DNA of 64,000 nucleotides from RH-AL1 sp964247745 (GCA_964247745.1 CAXTVT010000008.1:8317-72316); one strand, 5' to 3'; shown: positions 17,114-26,577, counted from the stretch's first letter. The notes: generated by a model not told the origin, from the sequence alone. A program made the numbers and translations.

Positions 17114-17422
17114 ATGAGGTCGCCTCTCCAGCGCATTATCCACAAGAAGCTGCGGCTGCCGGATACCACGACGCTCGTCGTCGAGGTGCTGAGCTTCCTC
17201 GGCGAGGATCCCGAGCGCCTGGAGCGCTTCCTCACACTGAGCGGCCTTTCCGTCGGCGACGTTCGCAGGGTCGCATCCATGCCCGGTTTCGCCGAGAGCC
17301 TGCTCGATCACCTCTGCTCCGACGAGCGGCTGCTCGTCGTCTTCGCCGACACGAAGGACTACGATCCGACCGCGATCGACCAGGCGCGCCAGGCGCTGGC
17401 ACCTCGTCTCGTCGCGGATTGA
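17114..17422 (+). CDS. DUF3572 family protein
   Basis: A 102-residue, mostly helical cytoplasmic protein (AEVLSFLGEDPERLERFL-like, LSVGDVRRVASMPGF). The family is confined to alphaproteobacteria and typically lies divergent from divK, as here. Function unknown. Seven bases separate its stop from the dinB GTG, suggesting one transcript. Confidence 0.85.
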   Translation: MRSPLQRIIHKKLRLPDTTTLVVEVLSFLGEDPERLERFLTLSGLSVGDVRRVASMPGFAESLLDHLCSDERLLVVFADTKDYDPTAIDQARQALAPRLVAD

Positions 17423-17429
17423 AGGCGCC

Positions 17430-18707
17430 GTGGCCGCCGGTCTCTGCCGCGATTGCGGCACCGCGCTGCCCGCCCCGGCACCGGCGCGCTGCCGCTCGTG
17501 CGGATCACCGCGCGTGGTGGCGCACGCCGAGCTCGAGACGCTCTCGGTGGCGCATATCGACTGCGACGCCTTCTACGCCGCCGTGGAGAAGCGCGACGAT
17601 CCCTCGTTGCGCGACAAGGCGGTGATCGTCGGCGGCAGCCGCCGCGGCGTGGTGCTGACCGCCTGCTACAACGCGCGAATCCACGGCGTGCGTTCGGCGA
17701 TGCCGATGTTCCAGGCCCTCAAGCTCTGCCCGCACGCGACGATCGTGCGCCCGAACATGGCCGAATACGCCGCGACCGGGCGCAAAATCCGGGCGATGAT
17801 GGGCGAGCTGACGCCGCTGGTGCAGCCGGTCTCGATCGACGAGGCGTTTCTTGACCTGGGCGGCACGCAGGCGCTGCACGACGCCGCGCCCGCCGTGACG
17901 CTGGCACGCTTCGCAGCCCGGATCGAGCGCGAGATCGGCATCACCGTCTCGGTCGGGCTCAGCCACAACAAGTTCCTCGCCAAACTGGCGTCCGACGCCG
18001 ACAAGCCGCGGGGTTTCACCGTGATCGGCCGTGCCGACGCGGTCGCCGTCCTGCGGCCGCGGCCCGTCGGAGCGATCTGGGGCGTCGGCTCCGTCTCGCA
18101 GGGCCGCCTCGCCGCGCTCGGCTTCTCCACGATCGGCGACATCCAGGACTGCACGGCGGCCGAATTCGGGCGCCGGATCGGGTCGGAGGGATCGTCGTTG
18201 TGGCGCCTGGCGCACGGCCTCGACGATCGTCCGGTGCGGTCCGAGCGCGACACGAAGAGCGTCTCGGCCGAGACCACCTTCACCGCGGATCTCGCCGAGG
18301 CCGACGAGCTCGAGCCGATCCTCTTCCATCTTTGCGAGAAGGTCGCCTTGCGCCTCGCCACCGGCGACATCGCAGCCGGTGGCGTCGTGCTCAAGCTGAA
18401 GACGCGCGACTTCCGCCTGCGCACGCGTTCGCGCTCGCCGATCCCGGCGACTCAGCTCGCCACGCGCCTGTTCGACATCGGCCGCGGCCTGCTCGCGCCC
18501 GAGATCGACGGCACCCGCTTCCGGCTGATCGGGCTCGGCGCCTCCGACCTGCGGCCGGCCGCCGACGCCGATCAAGCCGACTTGCTCGACGCCGCGCTGC
18601 CGCGTCAGAAAGCGGCCGCGAAGGCGATCGACGCGGTGAGGGCGAAGTTCGGGAGCGATGCGCTGATGCGTGGCATTACGATGGGGCGCCAGCCCAAACG
18701 GCGATGA
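17430..18707 (+). CDS. dinB: DNA polymerase IV with N-terminal zinc ribbon
   Basis: A 425-residue Y-family lesion-bypass polymerase. An N-terminal four-cysteine ribbon (Cys6, Cys9, Cys21, Cys24) precedes the usual start at AHIDCDAFYAAVE. Catalytic acids are Asp44 and Asp137/Glu138 in SIDEAFLDL. YNARIHGVRSAM, the helix-hairpin-helix region (IWGVGSVSQGRL) and the little finger follow. Start is GTG, 7 bases after the DUF3572 stop. The zinc ribbon is not part of E. coli DinB but appears in Hyphomicrobiales homologues. Confidence 0.93.
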   Translation: MAAGLCRDCGTALPAPAPARCRSCGSPRVVAHAELETLSVAHIDCDAFYAAVEKRDDPSLRDKAVIVGGSRRGVVLTACYNARIHGVRSAMPMFQALKLCPHATIVRPNMAEYAATGRKIRAMMGELTPLVQPVSIDEAFLDLGGTQALHDAAPAVTLARFAARIEREIGITVSVGLSHNKFLAKLASDADKPRGFTVIGRADAVAVLRPRPVGAIWGVGSVSQGRLAALGFSTIGDIQDCTAAEFGRRIGSEGSSLWRLAHGLDDRPVRSERDTKSVSAETTFTADLAEADELEPILFHLCEKVALRLATGDIAAGGVVLKLKTRDFRLRTRSRSPIPATQLATRLFDIGRGLLAPEIDGTRFRLIGLGASDLRPAADADQADLLDAALPRQKAAAKAIDAVRAKFGSDALMRGITMGRQPKRR

Positions 18708-18728
18708 ACGAGCCCGGCGTGGGAAAGA

Positions 18729-18802
18729 TGGAGGCCTCGCCCGGAATCGAACCGGGGTGCAAGGATTTGCAGTCCTCTGCGTAACCACTCCGCCACGAGG
18801 CC
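18729..18802 (-). tRNA. tRNA-Cys (GCA)
   Basis: Minus-strand cloverleaf with acceptor GGCCTCG/CGAGGCC, anticodon loop CTGCAAA reading GCA, T-loop GGTTCGATTC, discriminator U and encoded CCA. Confidence 0.95.
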
Positions 18803-18967
18803 TCTGACACGCCGGCGGCGGCCCAGCGTGCCGCGCTTCTAGCGCACGCGACCCCGAGCCCGCAACGCGAAAGCCTCGTCGCGATGTCACAAACCCGCTT
18901 TGCCGTTTACGAAGGCTTGGCAAAGCGGGGCGAGGCTTGCTATAGCCCAAATCTCGCTGCGGCGACG

Positions 18968-19043
18968 ATCCCTGATAGCTCAGCTGGTAGAGCAGTCGAC
19001 TGTTAATCGACTTGTCGCAGGTTCGAGTCCTGCTCAGGGAGCC
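18968..19043 (+). tRNA. tRNA-Asn (GUU)
   Basis: Acceptor TCCCTGA/TCAGGGA, D-arm TAGCTCAGCTGGTAGAGCA, anticodon loop CTGTTAA reading GTT, T-arm GCAGGTTCGAGTCCTGC, discriminator G and encoded CCA. Confidence 0.96.
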
Positions 19044-19202
19044 AGTCGCGCGATAGGTCGACCTAGCCCACCGAATTCACCTGAGCGTGTCGCCGGCGTG
19101 ATCGTCGCTCGAAGGTAGCGGTGATCACGCGCTTCTCGACAGGGCCTCCCCACCAGCCGTAGTCTTTCCACTCGCCTCTCGAGACCCCGGTCTTCGGTCT
19201 TC

Positions 19203-20123
19203 ATGATCCGGCTCGTCGCCATCCGCCTTCTCTCCGCGATCCCGACGCTGCTCGCGGTCGTCGCATTGTCGTTCTTTCTGCTGCGTCTCGCGCCCGGTGG
19301 CCCCTTCGACAGCGAACGCGCGCTCGACCCGGCGGTACGGGCCAACCTCGAGCGCCTCTACGGCCTCGACAAACCGCTGCTCCAGCAGTTCGGCACCTAT
19401 CTCTGGAGTCTGTTGCACGGTGATTTCGGGCCGAGCCTGCACTGGCGCGATTTCACGGTGAACGAGCTGTTCGCCCGTGCCCTGCCGATCTCGATCCAGC
19501 TGGGCAGCGAGGCGCTCGCTCTCGCGCTCGGCCTCGGTGTCGCGCTCGGCACGGCCGGCGCTTGGCGCCACCGCGGCTTCGGCGCGCTCGCCGTGACTGC
19601 GCTCGCCCTCGTCGGCCTCGCCTTGCCGAACTTCGTCATCGCCCCGCTGCTCCAGGTTTTCTTCGGGCTCGACCTGCGGTGGCTGCCGGTCGGCGGCTGG
19701 GAGGACGGCGCGTGGCGTCATCAGGTGCTGCCGGTGGTGGTGCTCGCCCTGCCCCAGATCGCCATCATCGCCAAGCTGACGGAGGCGGCGCTGCGCGAGT
19801 CCCTGGCCGCGCCTCACATCCGCACCCTATATGCCTTCGGCCTGCCGGGGCGCCACATCGCGCTGCACGCGCTGCGTGGCGCGGCCTTGCCGGTGCTCTC
19901 CTACCTCGGGCCTGCGGCGGCGGCGCTGCTCACCGGCTCGATCGTGGTGGAGACGGTCTTCGCCATACCCGGCATCGGGCGTTACTTCGTCGACAGCGCG
20001 CTCTCGCGTGATTACCCCCTCACCATGGGCACCGTGATCGTGGTCGGCGCGATGATCGTGGTCTTCAACCTTCTCGTCGACCTCGCCTACGGGATCCTGG
20101 ATCCGCGCGTGCGTCATGAGTGA
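19203..20123 (+). CDS. OppB/YejB-type ABC transporter permease
   Basis: A 306-residue inner-membrane permease: TM1 at about 7-28 (RLLSAIPTLLAVVALSFFLLR), a periplasmic loop, five further helices, and the cytoplasmic EAA loop near EAALRESLAAPHIRTLYAFGLP. PGIGRYFVDSALSRDYP is the typical C-terminal signature of di/oligopeptide and nickel permeases. Overlaps the next permease by 8 bases. With 20116-22766 it forms a complete membrane/ATPase set, but no substrate-binding protein gene is present. Confidence 0.92.
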   Translation: MIRLVAIRLLSAIPTLLAVVALSFFLLRLAPGGPFDSERALDPAVRANLERLYGLDKPLLQQFGTYLWSLLHGDFGPSLHWRDFTVNELFARALPISIQLGSEALALALGLGVALGTAGAWRHRGFGALAVTALALVGLALPNFVIAPLLQVFFGLDLRWLPVGGWEDGAWRHQVLPVVVLALPQIAIIAKLTEAALRESLAAPHIRTLYAFGLPGRHIALHALRGAALPVLSYLGPAAAALLTGSIVVETVFAIPGIGRYFVDSALSRDYPLTMGTVIVVGAMIVVFNLLVDLAYGILDPRVRHE

Positions 20124-21183
20124 CGGCGTTGCGCGGCCGCGCCTCCATCTCGACACCGCGGGTGTCGCGAGCCTGGCCACGCTGCTACTGATGGCCCTTC
20201 TCTGCTTCGGCTCGATCGTCTGGGCGCCGCACCCCTACGACGCCGTCTATCCCGATTACATCGCGGTCCCGGCCTCGATCTCGGCGCACCCCGACACGGC
20301 CGAACTCGCCGTCGGACTCACCGCCCTCTCGGAACTTGCCCGGCTGCGCGTGACCCGCGATGCCGCCGCCGGCACGCTCGCCTTTTCCGGAGATCAGCCG
20401 ATCGATCCGCGCGTGCTGCGCAGCTTCGAGCGCTCCGACCTCTTCGCACAAGCCGGCGCGCCCGTGGCCTCCGATGCCGGCAAGGTGCTGACGGTGCCGG
20501 TCACCATCCAACGGCAGCACTTCCTGTTCGGCACGGACGCCAACGGCCGCGACCTGCTGACCCGCGTGCTCGTCGCCGGCCGCATCTCGCTGGCCGTCGG
20601 AGCGCTGGCCTCCGCCGTGGCGCTGGGTATCGGCGTCGCCTATGGGGCGGTGTCGGGCTATGCCGGCGGACGCACCGACACGATCATGATGCGCATCGTC
20701 GACGTGGTCTACGCCCTGCCGTTCGTGTTCCTCGTCATCGTGCTGCTCGTGCTGTTCGGCCGTTCGCTGTGGCTCATCTTCCTCGCCATCGGCGCGGTGG
20801 AATGGCTCGACATGGCGCGGATCACGCGCGGACAGACGCTTTCGCTCAAGCGCCGCGAGTTCGTGCTGGCGGCCGAAGCCTTGGGCGAGAGCGGCTCGCC
20901 AATCCTCGTGCGCCATGTCGTGCCCAACCTGATCGGCCCAGTCGTCGCCTATCTCGCGCTGCTGGTACCCCGCGTGATCCTCGCGGAGAGCTTCCTGTCG
21001 TTTCTCGGCCTCGGCGTGCAGGAGCCGCTGACCTCCTGGGGCATCCTGATCGCCGACGGCGCGCGGCACGTGCAGGGCTCGGTACACCTTCTGATCTTTC
21101 CGGCGGTGGCGCTTGCGATCACGGTGGTGGCCGCCAATCAGCTCGGCGAGGCGATCCTGCGCGCGGCGAACGCCGCGGAATGA
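20116..21183 (+). CDS. OppC/YejE-type ABC transporter permease with enlarged periplasmic segment
   Basis: A 355-residue permease. TM1 is about residues 15-37, followed by a roughly 100-residue periplasmic stretch before the conserved FGTDANGRDLLTRVLVAGRIS motif, longer than in E. coli OppC. Five more helices follow, with the EAA loop at FVLAAEALGESGSPILVRHVVP. It pairs with the upstream permease; its stop overlaps the ATPase start (ATGA). Confidence 0.92.
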   Translation: MSDGVARPRLHLDTAGVASLATLLLMALLCFGSIVWAPHPYDAVYPDYIAVPASISAHPDTAELAVGLTALSELARLRVTRDAAAGTLAFSGDQPIDPRVLRSFERSDLFAQAGAPVASDAGKVLTVPVTIQRQHFLFGTDANGRDLLTRVLVAGRISLAVGALASAVALGIGVAYGAVSGYAGGRTDTIMMRIVDVVYALPFVFLVIVLLVLFGRSLWLIFLAIGAVEWLDMARITRGQTLSLKRREFVLAAEALGESGSPILVRHVVPNLIGPVVAYLALLVPRVILAESFLSFLGLGVQEPLTSWGILIADGARHVQGSVHLLIFPAVALAITVVAANQLGEAILRAANAAE

Positions 21184-22766
21184 GCCCGCTGCTGGTGCTC
21201 GACAGGCTTGCGGTTCGTTTCGGAGCGGTCGAAGCGATCCGCGGCCTCGATCTCACGGTGGCGCCCGGCGAGACCGCGGCGCTCGTCGGCGAGACCGGCT
21301 CGGGCAAGAGCGTCGCCATGCTCGCCACGCTCGGCCTGCTGCCGCACGGCGCGATCGTTTCGGGCAGCGCCCGCTTCGAGGGGCGGGAGCTGCTGGGCCT
21401 GGATCGCCGCAAGCTCGATCGAATCCGCGGACGCGCCGTGGCGATCGTCTTTCAGGAGCCGCAGTCCGCGCTCGACCCGCTTTTCAGCGTCGGCTCGCAG
21501 ATTGCCGCCGTGCTGCGCCACAGTCAAAGCCTGTCGCGCCGTGCCGCTTGGGATCGTGCCTGCGAACTGCTCGACGAGACCGGCATCGTCGAGCCGGCGC
21601 GCCGGCTCCGCTCCTACCCGCACGAGCTCTCCGGCGGCCAGCGGCAACGCGTCGCCATCGCCATGGCCTTGGCCTGCGAGCCGAAGCTGCTCATCGCCGA
21701 CGAGCCGACGACCGCGCTCGACGTCACTGTCGCCGCACGCATCCTGGAGCTGCTCGCGACGCTGAAGGCACGCCACGGCATGGCGCTGGTCCTGATCAGC
21801 CACGACCTCGCCATCGTGCGACGGGTCGCCGACACGATCCACGTCATGGAAAAGGGCGTGCTGGTCGAGAGCGGGCCGGCGGCGGCGATCATGGGCGCCG
21901 CGAAGCATCCCTACACCTGTCGCCTTCTCGCCGCGGACCGGCTTCCGGCCGTCGAGCCTGACACGAAGGCGACGGAGCGTCTGCTCGCGGCCGAGGGCCT
22001 CACCGTGATCTACCCGCTGCGCGGCTGGCGACGCAGCTTCACCGCCGTCGACCGCGTCGATCTCGAGATCTGCCGCGGCGAGACGCTCGCGCTCATCGGC
22101 GAGTCGGGCTCGGGCAAGTCGACGCTGGGACGCGCTCTACTGCGGCTGACGCCATCGTCCGGCCGGATCGGCTTCGAGGGTCACGACCTGCAGGCCATGA
22201 GCGCCAAGGCGCTGCTGCCGTTGCGCCGCGACCTGCAGATCGTCTTCCAGGATCCATTCTCCTCGCTCTCGCCGCGGCTAAGCGTCGGCGAGATCGTCGC
22301 CGAGGGTCTCTCGGTCCACAACCCGGAGCTTTCACGCGCCGCGCGCTTCGCACGGGCCGCGTCGGCTCTCGAGGAGGTCGGTCTCGCCGCCGCGTTCGCG
22401 GCGCGCCGCCCGCACGCTCTTTCCGGCGGCCAGCGCCAGCGCGTGGCGATCGCCCGCGCCATGATCCTGTCGCCCAAGCTGGTGGTGCTCGACGAGCCGA
22501 CCTCCGCGCTCGATCGTTCGGTGCAGGCCGACGTCCTCAACCTGCTCCGCCGGCTCCAGCGCGAGCGCGGCCTGTCCTACCTGTTCATCACGCACGATCT
22601 TGCCGTGGTACGCGCGATGGCGACGCGCGTCGCGGTTATGAAGGATGGTCGCATCGTCGAAGTCGGCACGACATCGCAGGTGTTGCGGGCCCCGCGCGAT
22701 GCCTATACCGCGACGCTGGTCGCGGCGGCCGCTCTCGACGAGGCGAGTGCGGCCGCAGCGACCTGA
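21180..22766 (+). CDS. fused OppD-OppF-type ABC transporter ATPase
   Basis: A 528-residue protein with two complete nucleotide-binding domains in tandem. Domain 1: Walker A GETGSGKSVA, signature LSGGQRQRVAIAM, Walker B LLIADEPTTALD. Domain 2 (from about 265): GESGSGKSTL, LSGGQRQRVAIAR, LVVLDEPTSALD. Fused ATPases of this kind (YejF-like) power peptide or related importers. Start is the ATG overlapping the oppC stop; the frame stays open further upstream but inside oppC. Confidence 0.93.
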   Translation: MSPLLVLDRLAVRFGAVEAIRGLDLTVAPGETAALVGETGSGKSVAMLATLGLLPHGAIVSGSARFEGRELLGLDRRKLDRIRGRAVAIVFQEPQSALDPLFSVGSQIAAVLRHSQSLSRRAAWDRACELLDETGIVEPARRLRSYPHELSGGQRQRVAIAMALACEPKLLIADEPTTALDVTVAARILELLATLKARHGMALVLISHDLAIVRRVADTIHVMEKGVLVESGPAAAIMGAAKHPYTCRLLAADRLPAVEPDTKATERLLAAEGLTVIYPLRGWRRSFTAVDRVDLEICRGETLALIGESGSGKSTLGRALLRLTPSSGRIGFEGHDLQAMSAKALLPLRRDLQIVFQDPFSSLSPRLSVGEIVAEGLSVHNPELSRAARFARAASALEEVGLAAAFAARRPHALSGGQRQRVAIARAMILSPKLVVLDEPTSALDRSVQADVLNLLRRLQRERGLSYLFITHDLAVVRAMATRVAVMKDGRIVEVGTTSQVLRAPRDAYTATLVAAAALDEASAAAAT

Positions 22767-22769
22767 CGA

Positions 22770-24068
22770 TCAGCCGTCGACCGGCTTGCCGGCGATGGTG
22801 ATCAGCAGGTCGCCATCGCCGAGCAGACGCTTCGCGGTACGCGCCGCATCCTCGACGGTGACGGCCGCGATCGAATCGTTGCGGGTGTCGAGCCGCTCGA
22901 CGCCGTAGCCATCGAGCTGGAGGCTGACGAGCTGTCCCGCGATCTTGCGCGACGTGTCGAAGCGCAACGCGTAGGAGCCGATCAGGTACTTCTTGGCCTT
23001 GTCCAGCTCTTGTTCCGGTATGCCGTCGCTGGAGAGCTTGACGATCTCGTCGCGGATCGTATCGACCGCCTCGGTCACGCGGGCATTCTTGGTCGAGGTC
23101 GCGCCGACGAACATCGCGGCGTGGTCGAGCTCGGAGTTCTGCGAATAGACCGAGTAGCAGAGCCCACGTTTCTCGCGAACCTCCTTGTAGAGCCGCGCGG
23201 TGAAGGCGCCGCCGCCCAGGCAGTGGTTCACCACCGTGGCGACGTTGAAGTCGGGATCGCCGCGCGTGATGCCCTGGCGACCGAAACGGATGGTCGATTG
23301 CGGCAGGTCGATCGAGCGGACATGGCGTGAACCGACCCCGCCAAGCGTCACGGTCGCCACGGCGGCGAGATCCGCCTTGGCCGGCAGGCTCGCGAACACG
23401 CGGTCGAGCTCGCGGCCGAGCGTCTCGGCATCGATCGCGCCGACCACTGCCACCTTGAGGTTGTCGCGGGCCAGGAGCCTCGTGCGCATCGTGACGAGGT
23501 CGTCACGCGTCAGCGTCGGAAGGATGTCGAGGTCGCCCTTCACCGGCTGCCCGTAGGGATGCTCGGGATAGGAATGCTGGCGAAACAAGCGAGCCGCCGC
23601 GTGATCGGGATCGTTCACCTCGTTGCGCAACGAGGCGGCGAGCTGACCGCGCACCCGATCGATCGCGTCGGGATCGAGCCTCGCGTTCGTCACGGCGAGT
23701 GCGAGCAGCTCGAACGCCCGCGCGGAGTGGCGCGACAGCGTCTTCATGCGGCCCTGCAGGGCATCGCGGTCGGCCGAGAACGAGAGCTCGATCGCCTTGT
23801 CGTCGAGCGCCTGGTGGAAGGCGCCGCTGTCGAGATCGCCGGCCCCTTCGTCGAGGACGCCGGCGAGGAGCGTGGCGAGGCCGGGTTTGCCCAACGGGTC
23901 CTGCGCGGCACCGCCCTTCCAGCCGAAGTTCACGGCGAGAAGCGGGATCGCGTAATCCTCGACGAGCCAGGCTTCGACCCCGCCGGGCGAGCGCACCTTC
24001 TGCACCCGCGCCGCGCGCGATGTCGGCGCGACGACGGAATCAATCAACATTTCGGAATGTCCGGTCAT
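22770..24068 (-). CDS. M16 family peptidase homologue, inactive-type partner
   Basis: A 432-residue M16 (pitrilysin) fold protein. The position of the zinc motif HxxEH reads KPGLATLLAGVLDEG, so the catalytic residues are absent, as in the regulatory partner of M16B heterodimers. The C-terminal domain has REKRGLCYSVYSQNSE, the conserved R/Y segment that completes the partner's active site. It lies 9 bases after the catalytic subunit gene and the two probably form a heterodimer resembling mitochondrial processing peptidase. Confidence 0.9.
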   Translation of the reverse strand: MTGHSEMLIDSVVAPTSRAARVQKVRSPGGVEAWLVEDYAIPLLAVNFGWKGGAAQDPLGKPGLATLLAGVLDEGAGDLDSGAFHQALDDKAIELSFSADRDALQGRMKTLSRHSARAFELLALAVTNARLDPDAIDRVRGQLAASLRNEVNDPDHAAARLFRQHSYPEHPYGQPVKGDLDILPTLTRDDLVTMRTRLLARDNLKVAVVGAIDAETLGRELDRVFASLPAKADLAAVATVTLGGVGSRHVRSIDLPQSTIRFGRQGITRGDPDFNVATVVNHCLGGGAFTARLYKEVREKRGLCYSVYSQNSELDHAAMFVGATSTKNARVTEAVDTIRDEIVKLSSDGIPEQELDKAKKYLIGSYALRFDTSRKIAGQLVSLQLDGYGVERLDTRNDSIAAVTVEDAARTAKRLLGDGDLLITIAGKPVDG

Positions 24069-24077
24069 GAATGGTCC

Positions 24078-25448
24078 TCAGGCCGCCGCGGCTGCGAGTT
24101 CCGGAGCTACGGCCTCGATGAGGTAGCCCGATACGCCGCGTCGCCGTTCGAGAAGCGGCATCACCGCGGCGAGAGCGGCGGCATCGACGGCCTCGATCCG
24201 CTCGGGCCACGCCTGGATATCGGCCAGCGAAAGGCCGGTCGTGAGCGACGTGCCATACCAGTTGGCGAGCTGCATCTGGCTGTCGCGGGCGTAGATCGCT
24301 TCGGCGACGAGACGCGTCTTGGCGCGGACGATGTCGGCCTCGTCGACGCCGACCGAGGCGATCCGCTTGAGAATCTTGTCCACCGCCGCGTCGAGCGTCT
24401 CGAGAGACACGCCCGGGGCCGGCACGGCGTAGACGAAGAAACGCGTCTCGTCAAACGAAGTGCCCATGTAATGGGCACCCGCGGCCACTGCCAGCCTGTC
24501 ACCCATGACAAGCGATTTGAACAGCACGCTCGTCTGCCCTCCGCCGAGCAGGTAGGCGAGCACCTCGAGGGCTTCGGCCTCGCCGGCCTTCGCGGTCCGA
24601 TAGGACGGGACGAGGTGCATGCGCTGGAAGCGCGGCTGCTCGACCTTCTCGTCGGCGAGGGTCACCTGGCGATGCGTGGTCGGCCTGGGCTCCTGCGGAC
24701 GACGGCGTTGCGGCGCCTCCCCGAACGGTGGCACGATGCCGTAGATCCGGTCGGCCAGCGCCATGGTGGCGGCCGGGTCGACGTCTCCGGCGACGATCAG
24801 GATCGCGTTCTCGGGCGTGTAGAAACGCTCATAGTAATTGAAGGCGTCGGTGCGATCGAGGCTCTCGATCTCGTGCTCCCAGCCGATGACCGGCTTGCCG
24901 TAGGGATGCGACGAATACACCGCCGCGCCCATCGCCTCGTCCAAGATCTCCGATGGATCCGAATCGGTCCGCATACGACGCTCCTCGAGAACGACGTTGC
25001 GCTCGGGCGCCACGATCTCGTCGGTGAGAACGAGGTTCTTCATGCGATCGGCCTCGTATTCCATGCACACCGCCAAGTGCTCCTTGGGAATGCGCTGAAA
25101 ATAGGCCGTGAAGTCGTTCGAGGTGAAGGCGTTCTCCTGGCCGCCGAGGTCCGACACGAGTTCCGAGAACTTGCCGGCAGGGTTCTTCTCCGTGCCCTTG
25201 AACATCAGATGTTCGAGGAAATGGGCGATCCCGGACTTGCCCAGCGGATCGTCCGCCGATCCGTTGCGGTACCACACCATGTGGGTGATGATCGGTGCGC
25301 GATGATCGGGAATGACCACGACGTCCATGCCGTTGGCGAGACGGTGTTGGACGATCGCGGTGTCGACACCGTCGCCATGGTCGCCGGGCATCTGGCCCGA
25401 GGGTCCAAGCCCCATGCTTCCGAGGGCTGGCGAGACGGTGCGCATCAT
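24078..25448 (-). CDS. M16 family zinc peptidase, catalytic subunit
   Basis: A 456-residue peptidase with an intact inverted zinc motif HFLEH (His76, Glu79, His80), a third zinc Glu in the following EYEADRM helix, and NAFTSNDFTAYFQ typical of the family. The gene order lspA / BamF-like / M16 / M16 is conserved in alphaproteobacteria as I recall. No clear signal peptide; location uncertain (periplasmic in some relatives). Confidence 0.92.
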   Translation of the reverse strand: MMRTVSPALGSMGLGPSGQMPGDHGDGVDTAIVQHRLANGMDVVVIPDHRAPIITHMVWYRNGSADDPLGKSGIAHFLEHLMFKGTEKNPAGKFSELVSDLGGQENAFTSNDFTAYFQRIPKEHLAVCMEYEADRMKNLVLTDEIVAPERNVVLEERRMRTDSDPSEILDEAMGAAVYSSHPYGKPVIGWEHEIESLDRTDAFNYYERFYTPENAILIVAGDVDPAATMALADRIYGIVPPFGEAPQRRRPQEPRPTTHRQVTLADEKVEQPRFQRMHLVPSYRTAKAGEAEALEVLAYLLGGGQTSVLFKSLVMGDRLAVAAGAHYMGTSFDETRFFVYAVPAPGVSLETLDAAVDKILKRIASVGVDEADIVRAKTRLVAEAIYARDSQMQLANWYGTSLTTGLSLADIQAWPERIEAVDAAALAAVMPLLERRRGVSGYLIEAVAPELAAAAA

Positions 25449-25536
25449 GAGGATCTCCAGGTCACCGAGAGGCTCGGCGCCCGCGGACTATATAGCTATG
25501 CGGCGGGAGATCGCATCTTCAAAACAACGCGCGTCG

Positions 25537-26028
25537 CTATTGCGCGGCTTCCTGAGCCGGCTTCTTGCGATGGTGGGCGCGCTTCGTGCCGCTCGCGTGC
25601 GCCGCGTTGCCGTCGGCATCGTGCGTAATGTCGGCGGCCACGGCCGCCGGATCGCGCATGCCCGATGGCGGATCGATCAAGTATTTGCGCTGCATCCGTC
25701 CCGCGGCGTAGGCGCCGGGATCGGTCGGGGGCACGGGACGACGTGAATCGGTCAGCGCGCGGCGACGGGCGGCGACGTCGGGGTCGTTGACGCCGAGGCG
25801 TTCGGGATCGGGGCCGCCCGGCGGCGGCAGCGCGTAGCTCGGCGGCACCACGAGCGGTGCGCGTTCCGTGTAGTCGATCGGCGGCCGGTCCCGGCCGAAG
25901 CCGAGCGAATTCTTGATGTCCTCGTATTCCTGCTTGACGCTGGTCTGCTGCGCCATGACGGGCGCGAACGAACCGGCGGTGCCGGCGAAGACGAGCGCCG
26001 CGAACGCGGTGCGCGGCATGGTACGCAT
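25537..26028 (-). CDS. DUF3035/BamF-like exported protein
   Basis: A 163-residue exported protein. Signal peptide from the ATG at 26028 (about 28 residues, VMAQQ cleavage); a second ATG lies three codons in. The conserved RAPLVVPPSYALPPPG block matches the DUF3035 family, which includes the BamF subunit of the Caulobacter outer-membrane assembly complex. There is no lipobox Cys, unlike typical BamF lipoproteins. The C terminus is basic (GTKRAHHRKKPA). It lies directly after lspA. Confidence 0.75.
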   Translation of the reverse strand: MRTMPRTAFAALVFAGTAGSFAPVMAQQTSVKQEYEDIKNSLGFGRDRPPIDYTERAPLVVPPSYALPPPGGPDPERLGVNDPDVAARRRALTDSRRPVPPTDPGAYAAGRMQRKYLIDPPSGMRDPAAVAADITHDADGNAAHASGTKRAHHRKKPAQEAAQ

Positions 26029-26103
26029 GGTCGTTCGGTCCCCGAGATACGCGCGATCGATCGGACTGAGACATGATCTTGACGGCAATTTGTGGGCCGC
26101 CTT

Positions 26104-26577
26104 TCAGGAGGTCGCCGGACGCCGTAGCGCGTCGATCAGCAGCAGGACGACCCCGGCGACGATGGCGACGTCGGCCAGGTTGAAGACGTACCAGTGGAAG
26201 CCGCCGACGTGAAAATAATAGAAATCGGCGACCCAGCCGTAGCTGAAGCGGTCGATGGCGTTGCCGATGGCACCCCCGAGGATCAAACCGAGCGCCACGC
26301 CGACGAGCCGGGTCGTCGTGCGCCACAGCCACCAAGCGATGAGCCCGCTCGCCAGCACGACGAAGGCGACCAGCGCCCAGCGCCCGGCTGCGCTGCGGGC
26401 GCTCAGCAGCGAGTAGGAGATGCCCGGGTTCTTCGCCATGACGATATCGAGATACCGCCCGAGGCGGAGAGGCTGGCGCATCTCGATGTCGTAGACGTCG
26501 AGAAGAAAGAGCTTGTTGGCCTGGTCGGCGACCAGCGTCGCCGCCGCGACCGCGAAGCCCGCGGAGCGCGCGCTCAT
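26104..26577 (-). CDS. lspA: lipoprotein signal peptidase
   Basis: A 157-residue four-helix inner-membrane aspartyl protease that cleaves prolipoprotein signal peptides after diacylglyceryl transfer. Catalytic Asp109 in GNAIDR and Asp136 in FNLADVAI are present, as is the N-terminal DQANK. It overlaps the ileS stop by four bases (ATGA), the classical ileS-lspA pair. Confidence 0.95.
   Translation of the reverse strand: MSARSAGFAVAAATLVADQANKLFLLDVYDIEMRQPLRLGRYLDIVMAKNPGISYSLLSARSAAGRWALVAFVVLASGLIAWWLWRTTTRLVGVALGLILGGAIGNAIDRFSYGWVADFYYFHVGGFHWYVFNLADVAIVAGVVLLLIDALRRPATS

Noticed and set aside
20769..21179. Upstream extension of the fused ABC ATPase frame
   Set aside because: It lies within the OppC-type permease in another frame; the ATGA overlap at 21180 gives a standard start with normal domain structure.
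22770..24068. Inactivated pseudogene of an M16 peptidase
   Set aside because: The frame is intact and loss of HxxEH is normal for the partner subunit of M16B heterodimers.
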